Counted from the stretch's first letter, positions 43,872-53,537 are shown. The stretch is 64,000 bases of DNA from Desulfobacterales bacterium (GCA_016931455.1 JAFGES010000060.1:29184-93183), one strand, 5' to 3'. Notes: generated from the sequence alone by a model not told the origin. Translations and numbers: made by a program.

Positions 43872-44579
43872 TTATTTTTTATAGCCGACATGCAGGTTTG
43901 CAATTCCCATTGTCAGTCGACACCAACGAATATCAGTAAATCCTGCCATACGTATTATTGCGGCAAAGGCATTGGGGGCTGGAAAGCTTGCTACTGATGC
44001 GGGCAGATACTGATATGCCTTTTTATTTTTAGAAAAAAAACCGCCGATTAAAGGGAGAATTTTTTTAAAATAGAATCGGTAAAATGCTAAAAGCAGACCT
44101 TTTTGGGGAGTTGACAGTTCAAGTACAAGCAGCATACCACCCGGTTTCAAAATTCGGTGAAATGCTTTCAATACCAAAGATTTGTCCATAATATTCCGAA
44201 TTCCAAATGCAATCGTTATTGCATCAAAAACGTTCGGTTTAAAAGGGAGATATAAAGCGTTTCCAGCCAAAAGATGTATTTTTTCACCAGCGGAATTACT
44301 TTTAATCTTATCTTTTGCCAAAGTGAGCATTCTCTCGGAAAAATCGATACCAAAAATTGAAACACTGGTTCCTTTTTGCCGACCTATTTCCAAGGCTACA
44401 TCACCAGTACCACATGCGACATCAAGTACAGTAGCATTATCAGGAGTTTTCATTGTGGATATCATCAATTTTCTCCAATAGATATCTTGTCTAAAACTCA
44501 AAAGGCGATTTAATAAATCATACTTGGGAGCTATCGACTCAAACATTTCCCTTACAAAAGGCAGTTCCATATTCTCCAT
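43872..44579 (-). CDS. ubiE: Menaquinone/ubiquinone biosynthesis methyltransferase
   Basis: A class I SAM methyltransferase of 235 residues. Motifs are FESIAPKYDLLNRLLSF at the N-terminus, DVACGTGDVALEIG, FGIDFSERML and ITIAFGIRN. It methylates demethylmenaquinone in anaerobes. I chose ATG at 44579 because GAGG lies 6 nt before it; an ATG seven codons upstream is weaker. It is convergent with nadB and divergent to dnaJ. Confidence 0.88.
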   Translation of the reverse strand: MENMELPFVREMFESIAPKYDLLNRLLSFRQDIYWRKLMISTMKTPDNATVLDVACGTGDVALEIGRQKGTSVSIFGIDFSERMLTLAKDKIKSNSAGEKIHLLAGNALYLPFKPNVFDAITIAFGIRNIMDKSLVLKAFHRILKPGGMLLVLELSTPQKGLLLAFYRFYFKKILPLIGGFFSKNKKAYQYLPASVASFPAPNAFAAIIRMAGFTDIRWCRLTMGIANLHVGYKK

Positions 44580-44767
44580 TGACAACCTCAATTTATGCAT
44601 TATTATTTTAAAAAATATTGGGTAATGAATTATTTATTGCCCTTAGATTTCAAGGTCTATAGGCGATGAAAAAAAATTTTAATCCGGATTTTCAAATATA
44701 AGCTTATCACAAATAATAGCATCGTGACAATATATGGGAATATGAAAATATAATATCAGGAAACTAA

Positions 44768-45883
44768 ATGACAACCAAACGGGATTACTACGAAATTCTT
44801 GGCATCAACCGCGATGCGGATACAAATGAAATAAAGGCGCGTTACCGCAAACTTGCACTAAAATATCATCCGGATAGAAACCCCGGCAACAAAGAGGCAG
44901 AGGAAAAATTTAAAGAAGCTGCCGAAGCATATGAAGTTCTGCGAGATCCTCAGAAGCGTAACATATATGACCAGTATGGCCATCGAGGTCTTGAGGGAAC
45001 CGGTTTTTCCGGATTCGGCGGTTTTGATGACATTTTCTCAAGCTTCGGAGATATTTTTGAGGATTTTTTCGGCTTTGGAACCGGTAGACGATCAAAAAGC
45101 AGGGCCCGCTCAGGAGCTGATTTGCGTTATGATATGTCGCTTAGCTTTATGGAAGCCGCATTTGGAACGGAAACCGAAATAAAATTAGAAAAATTGGAAG
45201 TTTGTCCGGCTTGTAACGGCAGTGGATGTGAACCCGGTACGCAACCCGATACTTGCGCCCAGTGTCACGGTACAGGTCAGGTCTCGCGATCTCAAGGTTT
45301 CTTCACAGTCAGAACGACATGCCCTTACTGTAATGGTCAGGGGCAATCCATACCCCATCCTTGTTCTAAATGTCGAGGGTCGGGCCAAGTTATGGTCAAT
45401 AAAAAGGTTGCCGTAAAAATTCCCGGGGGTGTCGATTCCGGTTCTAGGCTTCGCCTATCGGCAGAAGGAGAAGCCGGCATCCATGGCGGCCCGCCTGGAG
45501 ATTTATATGTTTTTATCCATGTTCAACCGCATGAATTCTTCAAGCGTGACAATACCCATGTGATTTGTGAAATACCGATTTCCTTTGTTCAAGCCACCCT
45601 GGGTGATCAGGTAATGGTTCCTACTCTAACGGGTGAAAAAATTATCGAAATTCCAAAAGGAACACAACCCGGTGAAATATTGCGCTTTCCCGGAGAAGGT
45701 ATCCCATCTCTCAGAAGTGGAAAGCGGGGTGATCAAATAATCCAGCTTAACATCAAAATACCTACTCATATTAGTAAGAAACAAGAAGAATTGTTGAGAG
45801 AATTTGCCAAGCTTGAATCAAGGAAGCTTTCCAATAAATTAAAAAATATTCTCAAAAGCCGACCGGAAAGAGCAGCCCAATAA
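44768..45883 (+). CDS. dnaJ: Chaperone DnaJ
   Basis: A full-length DnaJ of 371 residues. J domain with YHPDRNPG, a Gly/Phe-rich stretch ([15 protein letters not shown]), four zinc-binding CxxCxGxG motifs ([32 protein letters not shown]) and the C-terminal substrate barrels. It is not next to dnaK or grpE; the atypical Hsp70 at 19 kb has its own J-like partner. Confidence 0.95.
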   Translation: MTTKRDYYEILGINRDADTNEIKARYRKLALKYHPDRNPGNKEAEEKFKEAAEAYEVLRDPQKRNIYDQYGHRGLEGTGFSGFGGFDDIFSSFGDIFEDFFGFGTGRRSKSRARSGADLRYDMSLSFMEAAFGTETEIKLEKLEVCPACNGSGCEPGTQPDTCAQCHGTGQVSRSQGFFTVRTTCPYCNGQGQSIPHPCSKCRGSGQVMVNKKVAVKIPGGVDSGSRLRLSAEGEAGIHGGPPGDLYVFIHVQPHEFFKRDNTHVICEIPISFVQATLGDQVMVPTLTGEKIIEIPKGTQPGEILRFPGEGIPSLRSGKRGDQIIQLNIKIPTHISKKQEELLREFAKLESRKLSNKLKNILKSRPERAAQ

Positions 45884-45891
45884 AAATAAAA

Positions 45892-46260
45892 ATGTTTGAA
45901 TTAAAAATCATAACCCAATTCGCCGCCGCCCATCAGCTTAAGATGGTCTCAAAAAAATGTGAAAATATTCATGGACATAATTGGAAAATCGAAGTCTGTG
46001 TGGCAGGAAAAAATTTGAACCATGCAGGGGTGTTAAAGGATTTTGGAGAAATAAAGCAGCATGTATCCGAAATCATAGCAAAACTGGATCATACGTTTCT
46101 AAATAAACTTGATTTTTTCCGGGATATCAATCCATCTTCAGAGAATATCGCTCTTTATGTTGCAAAAGAGCTTGAAAAGACGATTAATAGTTCGGCCGTT
46201 CAAGTTAGCCGTGTAACCGCCTGGGAGTCGGAAGACGCCTGTGCAACATATATCTGTTAG
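45892..46260 (+). CDS. queD: 6-carboxy-5,6,7,8-tetrahydropterin synthase
   Basis: A 122-residue QueD/PTPS-family enzyme for queuosine (7-deazaguanine) synthesis. The zinc histidines are in FAAAHQL and NIHGHNW, the catalytic Cys is in KKCENIHGH, and the C-terminal Glu is in VTAWESEDACATY. It starts 8 bp after dnaJ. The stop overlaps the end of a broken pyrE relic on the opposite strand. Confidence 0.92.
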   Translation: MFELKIITQFAAAHQLKMVSKKCENIHGHNWKIEVCVAGKNLNHAGVLKDFGEIKQHVSEIIAKLDHTFLNKLDFFRDINPSSENIALYVAKELEKTINSSAVQVSRVTAWESEDACATYIC

Positions 46261-46341
46261 AACGACCACTTTTACAACCTGAACCGCTTCGGATCTTACG
46301 CGTTCAATCGCATTAATGGTCGAACCCCCGGTAGTAACCAC
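46258..46341 (-). pseudogene. pyrE: Orotate phosphoribosyltransferase (pyrE) relic
   Basis: Twenty-eight codons on the minus strand encode VVTTGGSTINAIERVR followed by VQVVKVVVL. This is the PRPP-binding motif and following helix-strand of PyrE (VEDVVTTGGST...). Both sides are lost: the upstream sequence is out of frame and non-homologous, and downstream it runs into queD. No other part of pyrE is visible. It is probably the remnant of a deleted gene. Confidence 0.6.
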
Positions 46342-46397
46342 ATTATAAGCTCATCTCTTAATTTAAGAACATCTTGATTTTAGAGTCATAATTAGAT

Positions 46398-46560
46398 AAA
46401 AAACCTCCACTGAATGAAATGGAAGAAGCCTATAAATCGGCATTCAGTGGAGGCTTGAATCAAGGAAAACTGATAGCAGCACTCCCTGCATTTAGGAAAA
46501 TTTATATCAGTAAACCTCATACAGGTCAATTTAAAACCCTTGGAAATCCTAGTTACCTGA
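46398..46560 (-). ncRNA. Candidate structured RNA ending in a terminator
   Basis: On the minus strand a perfect 13-bp hairpin (CCTCCACTGAATG / CATTCAGTGGAGG, 46404-46453) is followed by TTTTTT (46398-46403), a good intrinsic terminator. There is no minus-strand gene upstream for it. The preceding DNA can fold: ACTGATA/TATCAGT (46469-46475 with 46505-46511) encloses a GCAG/CTGC hairpin, and CAAGG (46461-46465) pairs with CCTTG (46538-46542). This may be a small RNA; 5' end and identity are unknown. Confidence 0.4.
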
Positions 46561-46645
46561 ATAGTTTTTAAAGGATGTGGTCTAATCTCCTTTTTAAAAT
46601 CTCAAAAGCCTCTCTGTATAGGGCAATGGGCTTGGAATTGGTGGA

Positions 46646-47335
46646 ATGATTCAAGAACCTCATAAAGCTGCTATTATTCAGATGTTTCATGTCCACAAAT
46701 ATTACGGTTCTAAAAACGCGTTGGTCGATATAACCCTTGATATATCCAAAAATGAATTCGTTTTTATCAGCGGCCCTAGCGGAGCGGGAAAAACTACCCT
46801 ATTAAAGCTCCTATATCTGGGCGAATGCGTATCGGAGGGGCAAATATTATTAGATGGAATGAATCTATCGCGGATTTCACGTCGACAAATACCTTTTTTG
46901 AGAAGAAAATTCGGCTTAATTTTTCAGGATTACAAGCTGATACCTACAAAAACAGTATTTGACAATATCGCACTGGTCCTTGAAGTGACAGGTAAAAAAT
47001 CAAGGCTGATACAAAAAAAAGTAAAAAGCGTACTCCGAACAGTAGGAATGGAAGCAAGACTCAATTCTTTTCCACCCAGTCTCTCAGGTGGTGAGCAACA
47101 AAGAATCGCAGTTGCCAGGGCAGTTGTCGGAGATCCAAAAATTATACTCGCAGATGAACCCACAGGCAATTTGGACGCTGATTCAGCCACTATTATTTTT
47201 GATCTCTTCAAGGAGTTTCACGCCCGTGGCACTACGATTATAATTGCAACTCATGATAAAGAATTGATCCGCAAATCAGGAAATCGGTCAATCTATCTTA
47301 AAAAGGGGTGCCTGCAATCTTCAAGCACCCTATAG
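46646..47335 (+). CDS. ftsE: Cell-division ATP-binding protein FtsE
   Basis: ABC ATPase of 229 residues. Walker A GPSGAGKTTLLK, signature LSGGEQQRIAVARA, Walker B IILADEPTGNLD and a FtsE-like Q-loop region (IFQDYKLIPTKTVFDN). FtsE with FtsX at the septum controls EnvC-activated amidases. It lies in ftsE-ftsX-envC order. The ATG at 46646 has GGTGG just upstream; the N-terminus carries a few extra residues. Confidence 0.94.
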   Translation: MIQEPHKAAIIQMFHVHKYYGSKNALVDITLDISKNEFVFISGPSGAGKTTLLKLLYLGECVSEGQILLDGMNLSRISRRQIPFLRRKFGLIFQDYKLIPTKTVFDNIALVLEVTGKKSRLIQKKVKSVLRTVGMEARLNSFPPSLSGGEQQRIAVARAVVGDPKIILADEPTGNLDADSATIIFDLFKEFHARGTTIIIATHDKELIRKSGNRSIYLKKGCLQSSSTL

Positions 47336-47345
47336 GTCGGATATT

Positions 47346-48230
47346 ATGATTTTATCTTTCTTTTTTAAACGGGCCGTGCAAGACATACTGGACAATAAGG
47401 TTCTAAACGCAATAACAATTTTTACCATCACCCTATCCATTCTCATTATCGGTGCTTTTACACTGTTTTTTATTAATACTAATGACTTAATGGGGGCATG
47501 GGAAAAGAACATTAGAATTATGGCTTACCTCAAACCCACTACCCCTGAATCCGGGATTCAAGAAACTGAAAAAAAACTGAAAAAAATTACCGGGGTTTAT
47601 AATGTGCGCTTCATATCAAAAAAAGAAGCCTTAAACCGTCTCAAAAATCAACTTAAACGGCAATCATCTCTGCTTGAAGACTTGAATGCAAATCCGCTTC
47701 CCGATGCCTTTGAAATCAGCCTGATAACACAGCCCCGGGTATGGGAAAAAATTGAGAATATAGCCCGTCTGGTCGAATCAATTCCGTCAATAGATGAAGT
47801 AGAGTATGGCCAAAGATGGATTGAACAATTTACGAATATCTTTTACCTATTCAAATTAACCGGATATGCAATGGGCGGAATGTTTCTAATGGCCGCGGTC
47901 TTAATCATAGCCAATACAATCCGTCTGGTCATCTATTCAAGACGCTCGGAAATTGAAATCATGCGCATAGTTGGAGCGACGGACAGTTTCATTAAAGCAC
48001 CTTTCTATATTGAAGGCATCATTCAAGGTGCATTTGGATCAATTTTGGGAATCACCATATTATTCCTTATATTTAAATATATATTTTCAAACATAGCTGG
48101 GGAATTTTCCACCCATTTTTTCTATATCCGGTTTTTACCCTTTGCAATCTCGGGCTGTACCGTTGTCGGCGGCATGTTTTTGGGGTGGTTTGGGAGCTAT
48201 CTTTCTCTCAGGCAGTTTTTGAAATTATAA
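47346..48230 (+). CDS. ftsX: Cell-division protein FtsX
   Basis: A 294-residue inner-membrane protein with the FtsX pattern: one N-terminal helix (about 20-42), a periplasmic loop with MAYLKPTTPESG and the conserved VEYGQRWIEQF, and three C-terminal helices including RRSEIEIMRIVGATDSFI. It transmits FtsE ATPase cycles to periplasmic EnvC. Starts 11 bp after ftsE. Confidence 0.93.
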   Translation: MILSFFFKRAVQDILDNKVLNAITIFTITLSILIIGAFTLFFINTNDLMGAWEKNIRIMAYLKPTTPESGIQETEKKLKKITGVYNVRFISKKEALNRLKNQLKRQSSLLEDLNANPLPDAFEISLITQPRVWEKIENIARLVESIPSIDEVEYGQRWIEQFTNIFYLFKLTGYAMGGMFLMAAVLIIANTIRLVIYSRRSEIEIMRIVGATDSFIKAPFYIEGIIQGAFGSILGITILFLIFKYIFSNIAGEFSTHFFYIRFLPFAISGCTVVGGMFLGWFGSYLSLRQFLKL

Positions 48231-48330
48231 AATAAACATTATCAATTGGACAGCTTATTAACGACGATTAAATAAATCACATATATTCCATCTCTCCGCT
48301 ACTTATAATAAATTTCGATTAAAGCCTCAA

Positions 48331-49737
48331 ATGCGTACCTTTTTAAAAAATATTTCTTTAATATTTATATCAGCAATCAGTATGATATGTAATTTGTATT
48401 CGAATGATATTTTCGGTGCTCAAATAAATGGGATGGGAATCGTAACGGCTGAAAAATTAAATGTAAGGTCTAAACCGGAAAAGGCAAATATTCCTTTCAT
48501 GGCGCTATCAAAAGGCACAACGGTCGAAATTTCGGATCAGTGCGATGGATGGCTAAAAATTTTTTATAAAGGTCAAACCGGCTATATCCGAAATTTGAAA
48601 CAGTACATATGCATCATACAAGAAACAGAAAAAAATAGTCATCGGGAAATTGATCAAATCAAAGTAGAGGCTAAAAGCATCAGCCAAAAAATAGAAAAAC
48701 ATCAAAATGAATTCTTCCAATTTACAAAAAAAGAAGCAACCATTCTGGACTGTTTAAATCAAATCGACCTGGATATTAATAAAACTTGCAAACGTGTTAC
48801 TAAAATCCGATCCGAAATTATCACCCTTGAAAAAAAAATAATGGACAATCAAAGTGAATCTAAAAATATCCTTAGCCGAATAAAGGCCAATGAGGCCTAT
48901 GCATCCAAGCGCCTAGTAGCGCTTTACAAAATTACCTGGTCGGGCCGATTGCAGTTTCTAGCTTCTGCTGAGTCCATCTACGAATTTTTTATACGCAAAT
49001 CAGCTTTGGCACGAGTTCTTGCTTATGATGAAACAATACTGTCGGATTTATTAGAAGACAAAGCACGCCTCAAAAAACTTCTTCGCAAACTCAATCTTCA
49101 AAGAGCTGAAAAACTATCTCTGGAAACATCTTATGAACAACAAATCCAAATCATGTCCGATGAAAGGTTAAAACGCACAAAAGTTCTTTCAGATATTCGT
49201 AATAAAAAATCTTTGAAAATTGCTGCAATCGAGAATTTAAAACAAGCTGAAAATGATCTGGAGAAAGCAATCATCGAATTAAAAGAAAAAAATCATTCTT
49301 CAAAAAATACTAAACACAATTTCAAAAATTCATTTACATCACTTAAAGGCTTGCTTAACATGCCGGTTAGCGGTAAAATTATTTCTTTTTTTGGACCGTA
49401 CAAAGATGAAAAATTCAATATCCCAAATTTCCGTAATGGAATTTATATTGAAGCAGACAGAGGCGAACCTATTCATGCCGTGTGTATCGGAAAAATCATT
49501 TTCTCTAGCTGGTTTAAAGGGTATGGAAACATCGTCATTATAGATCACGGAAACAATTACTGTACGATTTATGCTCATGTGGAGGAAATTTTTAAAAAAC
49601 AAGGTGATACAGTCGAAAAAGATGAAGTCATCGCTACTGTTGGAGATACCGGGTCCCTTCTCGGTCCTAGACTTTACTTTGAGGTTCGTCATCACGGAAA
49701 ACCAATTGATCCAATTGAATGGATCAAAACCGGCTAA
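48331..49737 (+). CDS. envC: EnvC-like murein hydrolase activator (SH3 + coiled coil + M23)
   Basis: A 468-residue secreted protein. After a signal peptide an SH3b domain (about 36-95; KLNVRSKPEKAN) precedes a long coiled coil (about 100-320) and a C-terminal LytM/M23 domain (about 345-468; DHGNNYCTIYAHVEE, YFEVRHHGKPIDP). In active M23 enzymes a His begins the HxGxD zinc motif; here the site reads RNGIYIEAD, so the first His is missing. That matches a non-catalytic EnvC-type amidase activator. The extra SH3b domain is unusual compared with E. coli EnvC. Confidence 0.88.
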   Translation: MRTFLKNISLIFISAISMICNLYSNDIFGAQINGMGIVTAEKLNVRSKPEKANIPFMALSKGTTVEISDQCDGWLKIFYKGQTGYIRNLKQYICIIQETEKNSHREIDQIKVEAKSISQKIEKHQNEFFQFTKKEATILDCLNQIDLDINKTCKRVTKIRSEIITLEKKIMDNQSESKNILSRIKANEAYASKRLVALYKITWSGRLQFLASAESIYEFFIRKSALARVLAYDETILSDLLEDKARLKKLLRKLNLQRAEKLSLETSYEQQIQIMSDERLKRTKVLSDIRNKKSLKIAAIENLKQAENDLEKAIIELKEKNHSSKNTKHNFKNSFTSLKGLLNMPVSGKIISFFGPYKDEKFNIPNFRNGIYIEADRGEPIHAVCIGKIIFSSWFKGYGNIVIIDHGNNYCTIYAHVEEIFKKQGDTVEKDEVIATVGDTGSLLGPRLYFEVRHHGKPIDPIEWIKTG

Positions 49738-49752
49738 AAGGAGTATAACTAT

Positions 49753-51114
49753 ATGACTACAAATTCCAAGCGACAATTAAAGCTGTTTGCGGTAATTGTA
49801 ATTGCCGTTTTATTCTGGACAATCGGATCCGGATTTTACCGTGATCTTTCAGCCAACAACGAAGAGACTTACAAGGGTCTTAAAATATTCAGCGATGTTA
49901 TTGAATTGATTCAAGACAATTATGTTGACCCGGTCGACACAAAGCAATTGATACAAAAAGCGATTCAGGGAATGGTTCGAAGCCTTGATCCGCACTCCTC
50001 ATTACTTCCGCCTGAAGCCTTCGAAGAATTAAAGGTCGATACTCAAGGTGAATTCGGTGGAATCGGGATTGTAATTACCATGCAGAACGGGGTTCTTACG
50101 GTTGTCTCTCCCATCGAAGGCACGCCTGCTTACAAAGCAGGAATAAAGGCTGGTGACAAGATTATCAAGGTAGACGGTGAATCTACACAGGATATGGAGC
50201 TATGGGAAGCAGTAAAAAAAATGCGCGGTCCGCAGGGAACTTCCGTTGTTATCACTACCTTTCGAGAGGGCGACTCTGAACCCATAGATTTTAAATTGAT
50301 TCGAGATATCATTCCTATTGAAAGCGTTCGGTCCATAGTTTTAAAACCAGGATATGGATATATTAGAATTACAAATTTTAGTGACACCACAAGTGCGGAC
50401 CTTAAAACAGAGCTGAAAAAGATAGAAACAGGTCCTGATCCATTAAAGGGATTGATCCTTGATCTGCGCGACAATCCTGGAGGACTCCTGCCCCAAGCAA
50501 TCCAGATCTGTGATTTATTTCTTGAGGAGGGAAAAATTCTTTCCATTAAAGGTCGGCTGAAAAAGCATACAAAAATTTTCCGTGCTCATCCCAATGATGT
50601 CAAACGGACTTATCCCATGGTTGTTCTTATTAATGGTGGTAGTGCCAGTGCATCCGAAATCGTTGCCGGAGCACTCCAGGATCAAAAGAGGGCACTTATT
50701 TTAGGCACCACCTCCTTTGGCAAGGGAACGGTTCAAACGGTAGAAGCTTTAAGGGACGGCTACGGTCTTAAATTCACTATTGCCCGATATTATACGCCCA
50801 ACGATCGATCCATTCAAGCAAAAGGTATCGTGCCGGATATTGAATTGAAATATAGTTTGATCGAAGGTCAAAGCAAAGATGAAGAGGTATTAAAAGAAAA
50901 GGATTTAAAAAATCATCTGGAAGCAAGACCCAATGGAAGTACTGATAAAGAGGAAAAGCCTACCGAAAAAAAGAATGACAAGAAGAAAAAAATCCCTCGC
51001 ACTGAATATCTACATGGCCCGCTTAATCTTGAAAAGCTGCAGTCGGACAATCAGATCGGACGCGCCCTTGAAATATTAACGAGTTACGAAATATTCAAAA
51101 ATTTAAACCAATAG
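49753..51114 (+). CDS. ctpA: Carboxy-terminal processing protease (S41)
   Basis: A 453-residue membrane-anchored protease. N-terminal helix (about 9-27), PDZ domain (about 95-180; GEFGGIGIVITMQNG, AGIKAGDKIIKVDGE), catalytic Ser in GGSASASEIVAGAL and Lys in SFGKGTVQ. A lysine/glutamate-rich C-terminal insert follows (about 395-420). It processes periplasmic proteins and links to the preceding ftsEX-envC operon, 15 bp from envC. Confidence 0.93.
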   Translation: MTTNSKRQLKLFAVIVIAVLFWTIGSGFYRDLSANNEETYKGLKIFSDVIELIQDNYVDPVDTKQLIQKAIQGMVRSLDPHSSLLPPEAFEELKVDTQGEFGGIGIVITMQNGVLTVVSPIEGTPAYKAGIKAGDKIIKVDGESTQDMELWEAVKKMRGPQGTSVVITTFREGDSEPIDFKLIRDIIPIESVRSIVLKPGYGYIRITNFSDTTSADLKTELKKIETGPDPLKGLILDLRDNPGGLLPQAIQICDLFLEEGKILSIKGRLKKHTKIFRAHPNDVKRTYPMVVLINGGSASASEIVAGALQDQKRALILGTTSFGKGTVQTVEALRDGYGLKFTIARYYTPNDRSIQAKGIVPDIELKYSLIEGQSKDEEVLKEKDLKNHLEARPNGSTDKEEKPTEKKNDKKKKIPRTEYLHGPLNLEKLQSDNQIGRALEILTSYEIFKNLNQ

Positions 51115-51162
51115 ATCTTTATCCGTTTTTTGGGGTTTTTCAGCCCATAACCGATAATAAAG

Positions 51163-51210
51163 CCCAAAACGATGTTCTTACATCGTTTTGGGTATAAAAT
51201 TACTTTTTTT
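51163..51210 (+). terminator. Terminator after ctpA
   Basis: CCCAAAACGATG (51163-51174) and CATCGTTTTGGG (51181-51192) make a perfect 12-bp stem with a 6-nt loop, followed by TATAAAATTACTTTTTTT. A convincing end of the ftsE-ftsX-envC-ctpA transcript. Confidence 0.82.
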
Positions 51211-51230
51211 AGCAGATAAAAATAAAGTTA

Positions 51231-52207
51231 ATGAATAAAAGAAAAATCAATCATCCAAAAAAAAAACGAAAAAATCTCGCAAAAAACCCAACATAGCCAT
51301 CCATATTAAAAGAGCGATTGCAGGATTATTTTTACTTTTACTGTTAGTCCTTGCTGCCGGTTTTCTCGCTCACCACTTGATCAGTCGAAAGCAACCTATT
51401 CCGCTTGAGCAACCTCAAAAGAATGTTTCGATTTCTAAAAAAAACCTTAGCCAAAAGCCTCATTTTGAAATCTATCCTCCAAACAACCACATCCTTCAAC
51501 AACCTGTGTTAAAAACTAAACCTGATTTTTTAATTAAATTACCTAAAGTAGCTATTATTATTGACGATATCGGCTATGACCGCTTTATAGCAGAAAAATT
51601 TTTAGCTCTCGATGCCGTCTTCACATTTTCCATACTTCCTCATAGCCCTTTTCAGAAAAGAATTGCGAGGATAGCCCATATGAAAGGAATGGATATCATG
51701 CTGCATCTTCCAATGGAGCCGATTGAATATCCTACGATAAATCCCGGCCCTGGAGCACTTCTGACATCCATGTCTCCGGACCAACTCATCAGCCAACTCA
51801 AAAAGGACATAAATGCCGTCTCCACCATTAAAGGCGTCAATAATCATATGGGATCAAGAATGACCACCATATCCACCCAGATGTACCAAATATTTTCAAT
51901 TTTGAAAAAAAGGGATCTCTTTTTCATCGATAGCCGGACAAGCGCCGAAAGTATCTGCAAGCCTTCGGCCCGTCTCCTAAAGGTTCCTTTTGGACAAAGG
52001 GATGTATTTCTTGATCATATTAAGCAGCCGAATTTTATCCGTAAAAAGGTAAAAGAATTAATCCGCATTGCAGAAAATCAGGGAGAAGCCATCGCAATAG
52101 CCCATCCGTATGAAGAAACATATCATGTTCTTCAAGATATGTTGCCTGAGCTCAAAAAAAAGGTTGATATGGTTCCAGCCTCAGCGGTTGTCCATATAAT
52201 TGATTAA
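51231..52207 (+). CDS. Divergent polysaccharide deacetylase (DUF610), frameshifted at poly-A
   Basis: The C-terminal ~220 residues are a divergent polysaccharide deacetylase: VAIIIDDIGYD, MLHLPMEP, NNHMGSRMT, FFIDSRTSAE and AHPYEETY. The only good ATG is at 51231, but its frame hits TAG at 51294. Reading in the next frame from the run of ten A residues (51257-51266) gives a basic N-terminus, then a clear transmembrane helix (GLFLLLLLVLAAGF) and the deacetylase domain. One extra A would join the frames. The alternative is a TTG start at 51377, which would drop the membrane anchor. It is a sequence error, a recent mutation or poly-A slippage. Confidence 0.78.
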
Positions 52208-52367
52208 GGTTCTTTACGAATAAAAATAAATTCAAAATGAATTTTATTTTAAATAAAAATCGCCGATATTAAGACTAAAATAAAATATAAATGAATTATT
52301 TTAGCTGTAAAGTCGGACTTCTCCGGCAACCGAACTATTACCATAATCCAAATAAACGGGGAGCATT

Positions 52368-52835
52368 TTGACTCCAAATTCACCCAACGCTGAAAGACGC
52401 TCCGGTGTCGATCGTCGTGAGAAAAACGCTACTATCTTCAGCAGACATCGGCTAATGGGAAAACGTACAAGGCCGAGAAGAGAAGAAGACCGGCAACGTT
52501 CTTATAGGACTGATAGGCATAGTTCAAAGACACTTGTAGCAATTCTTTTAATAATTAGCCTCAGTATCTTGGATGCAATCTTAACCCTGTATCTAATCAG
52601 TCATGGCGCATCAGAAATGAATCCGATAATGAACTATTTTTTAGATCATGGGCCACTTGCATTTTTCGGAGCAAAATACTTATTGACCTGCGCAGCGGCG
52701 GTACTAGTATTGCTTAATAAAAATATTTTTTTATTTAAGACAAAGATGCGTGTGAAAATTTTGTTTGCTCTGTTTTTAATCCCTTTTATTTTGGTTATTC
52801 ATTGGGAATTATATTTAATCTTATTCGTTCTCTAA
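52368..52835 (+). CDS. DUF5658-like membrane protein
   Basis: A 155-residue protein. The first ~55 residues are arginine-rich (RRSGVDRREKN, TRPRREEDRQR). Four hydrophobic helices follow, with SLSILDAILTLYLISHGASEMNPIMNYFL resembling the DUF5658 family, at about 60-90, 97-117 and 130-155. The start is TTG at 52368, with GGGGAG 5 nt upstream; there is no ATG in frame nearby. Function unknown; inner membrane. It converges with the bactofilin gene, overlapping it by 4 nt. Confidence 0.65.
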   Translation: MTPNSPNAERRSGVDRREKNATIFSRHRLMGKRTRPRREEDRQRSYRTDRHSSKTLVAILLIISLSILDAILTLYLISHGASEMNPIMNYFLDHGPLAFFGAKYLLTCAAAVLVLLNKNIFLFKTKMRVKILFALFLIPFILVIHWELYLILFVL

Positions 52836-53254
52836 TCCGCACTTTTTTCAAGCCCGGAAGGTCTATCATCCTCGTGGACCATTTGAATCTCGCCTTTAAA
52901 AAAACAATCTTCGGCGACGGCAATTTTAGCGCAGCAAATATTTCCTATAACCCTTCCTCCGGATCGAAGTTCGGTCTTTTCAACTGATTCAATATCTCCG
53001 TTAACCTCTCCTTCGATGATCACCATTTTTGCATTGATAATGCCTTCAATCTTGCCTTCCTTCTCAACCCACACAAGGCCTTTACTATTGATTTCACCCT
53101 TCAGATAACCGGAGATTCGCAAGTTGTCGAGCCCTATTATCGTACCATTCACTTTAGTGCCTGTAGCGATCCGTGTTTCGCAGTTTTTGGACTGCTCGCT
53201 AAGTATTTCCTTAATTGCAGCCTGCTGTTTTTTCTTGCTTTTCTTTGAAAACAT
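52832..53254 (-). CDS. Bactofilin
   Basis: A 140-residue beta-helix cytoskeletal protein of the polymer-forming bactofilin family (DUF583). Repeat signatures: TKVNGTIIGLDNLRISGYLKGEI, KEGKIEGIINAKMVIIEGEVNGDI and GGRVIGNI. A basic N-terminal tail (MFSKKSKKKQ) can bind membrane. I chose ATG at 53254, just after a GGGGGT ribosome-binding site. Bactofilins scaffold cell-wall enzymes, fitting nearby envelope genes. Confidence 0.85.
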   Translation of the reverse strand: MFSKKSKKKQQAAIKEILSEQSKNCETRIATGTKVNGTIIGLDNLRISGYLKGEINSKGLVWVEKEGKIEGIINAKMVIIEGEVNGDIESVEKTELRSGGRVIGNICCAKIAVAEDCFFKGEIQMVHEDDRPSGLEKSAD

Positions 53255-53443
53255 GCATTTACCCCCATCATCCGGTAATTTTAATTTTTTTAACAGATTC
53301 ACTTTATACTATTCAAATCATGTGTCAATACTATCCGCCATAGCGTGAGGGTAAATTTGTTCCAACGCCGCAAGCTGCAACCATAGGAGTTTTTGATTAT
53401 TCACAAATAACAAAATACCAGGTGTATGCAATAATCCAATAAA

Positions 53444-53482
53444 TCAAAACGCCATCAATAATAAAATTTGACGGCGTTTTGA
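53444..53482 (-). terminator. Terminator near the TonB receptor 3' end
   Basis: TCAAAACGCC (53444-53453) and GGCGTTTTGA (53473-53482) form a 10-bp stem with an AT-rich loop, about 55 bp beyond the TonB receptor stop on the minus strand. A smaller GTCTAC/GTAGAC hairpin (53489-53504) lies between. The T-tract is poor. Confidence 0.5.
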
Positions 53483-53537
53483 ACTACAGTCTACCCCTGT
53501 AGACCCTACAATCGCTGAAAAAAACAATACGGTTCAA

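Noticed and set aside
46138..46341. 67-codon minus-strand frame as an independent gene
   Set aside because: Only 28 codons match PyrE and the rest is the antisense of queD; reported as a relic.
51377..52207. TTG-initiated short form of the deacetylase as the true gene
   Set aside because: No ribosome-binding site precedes it, and it would discard a clear membrane anchor encoded just upstream in the same frame.
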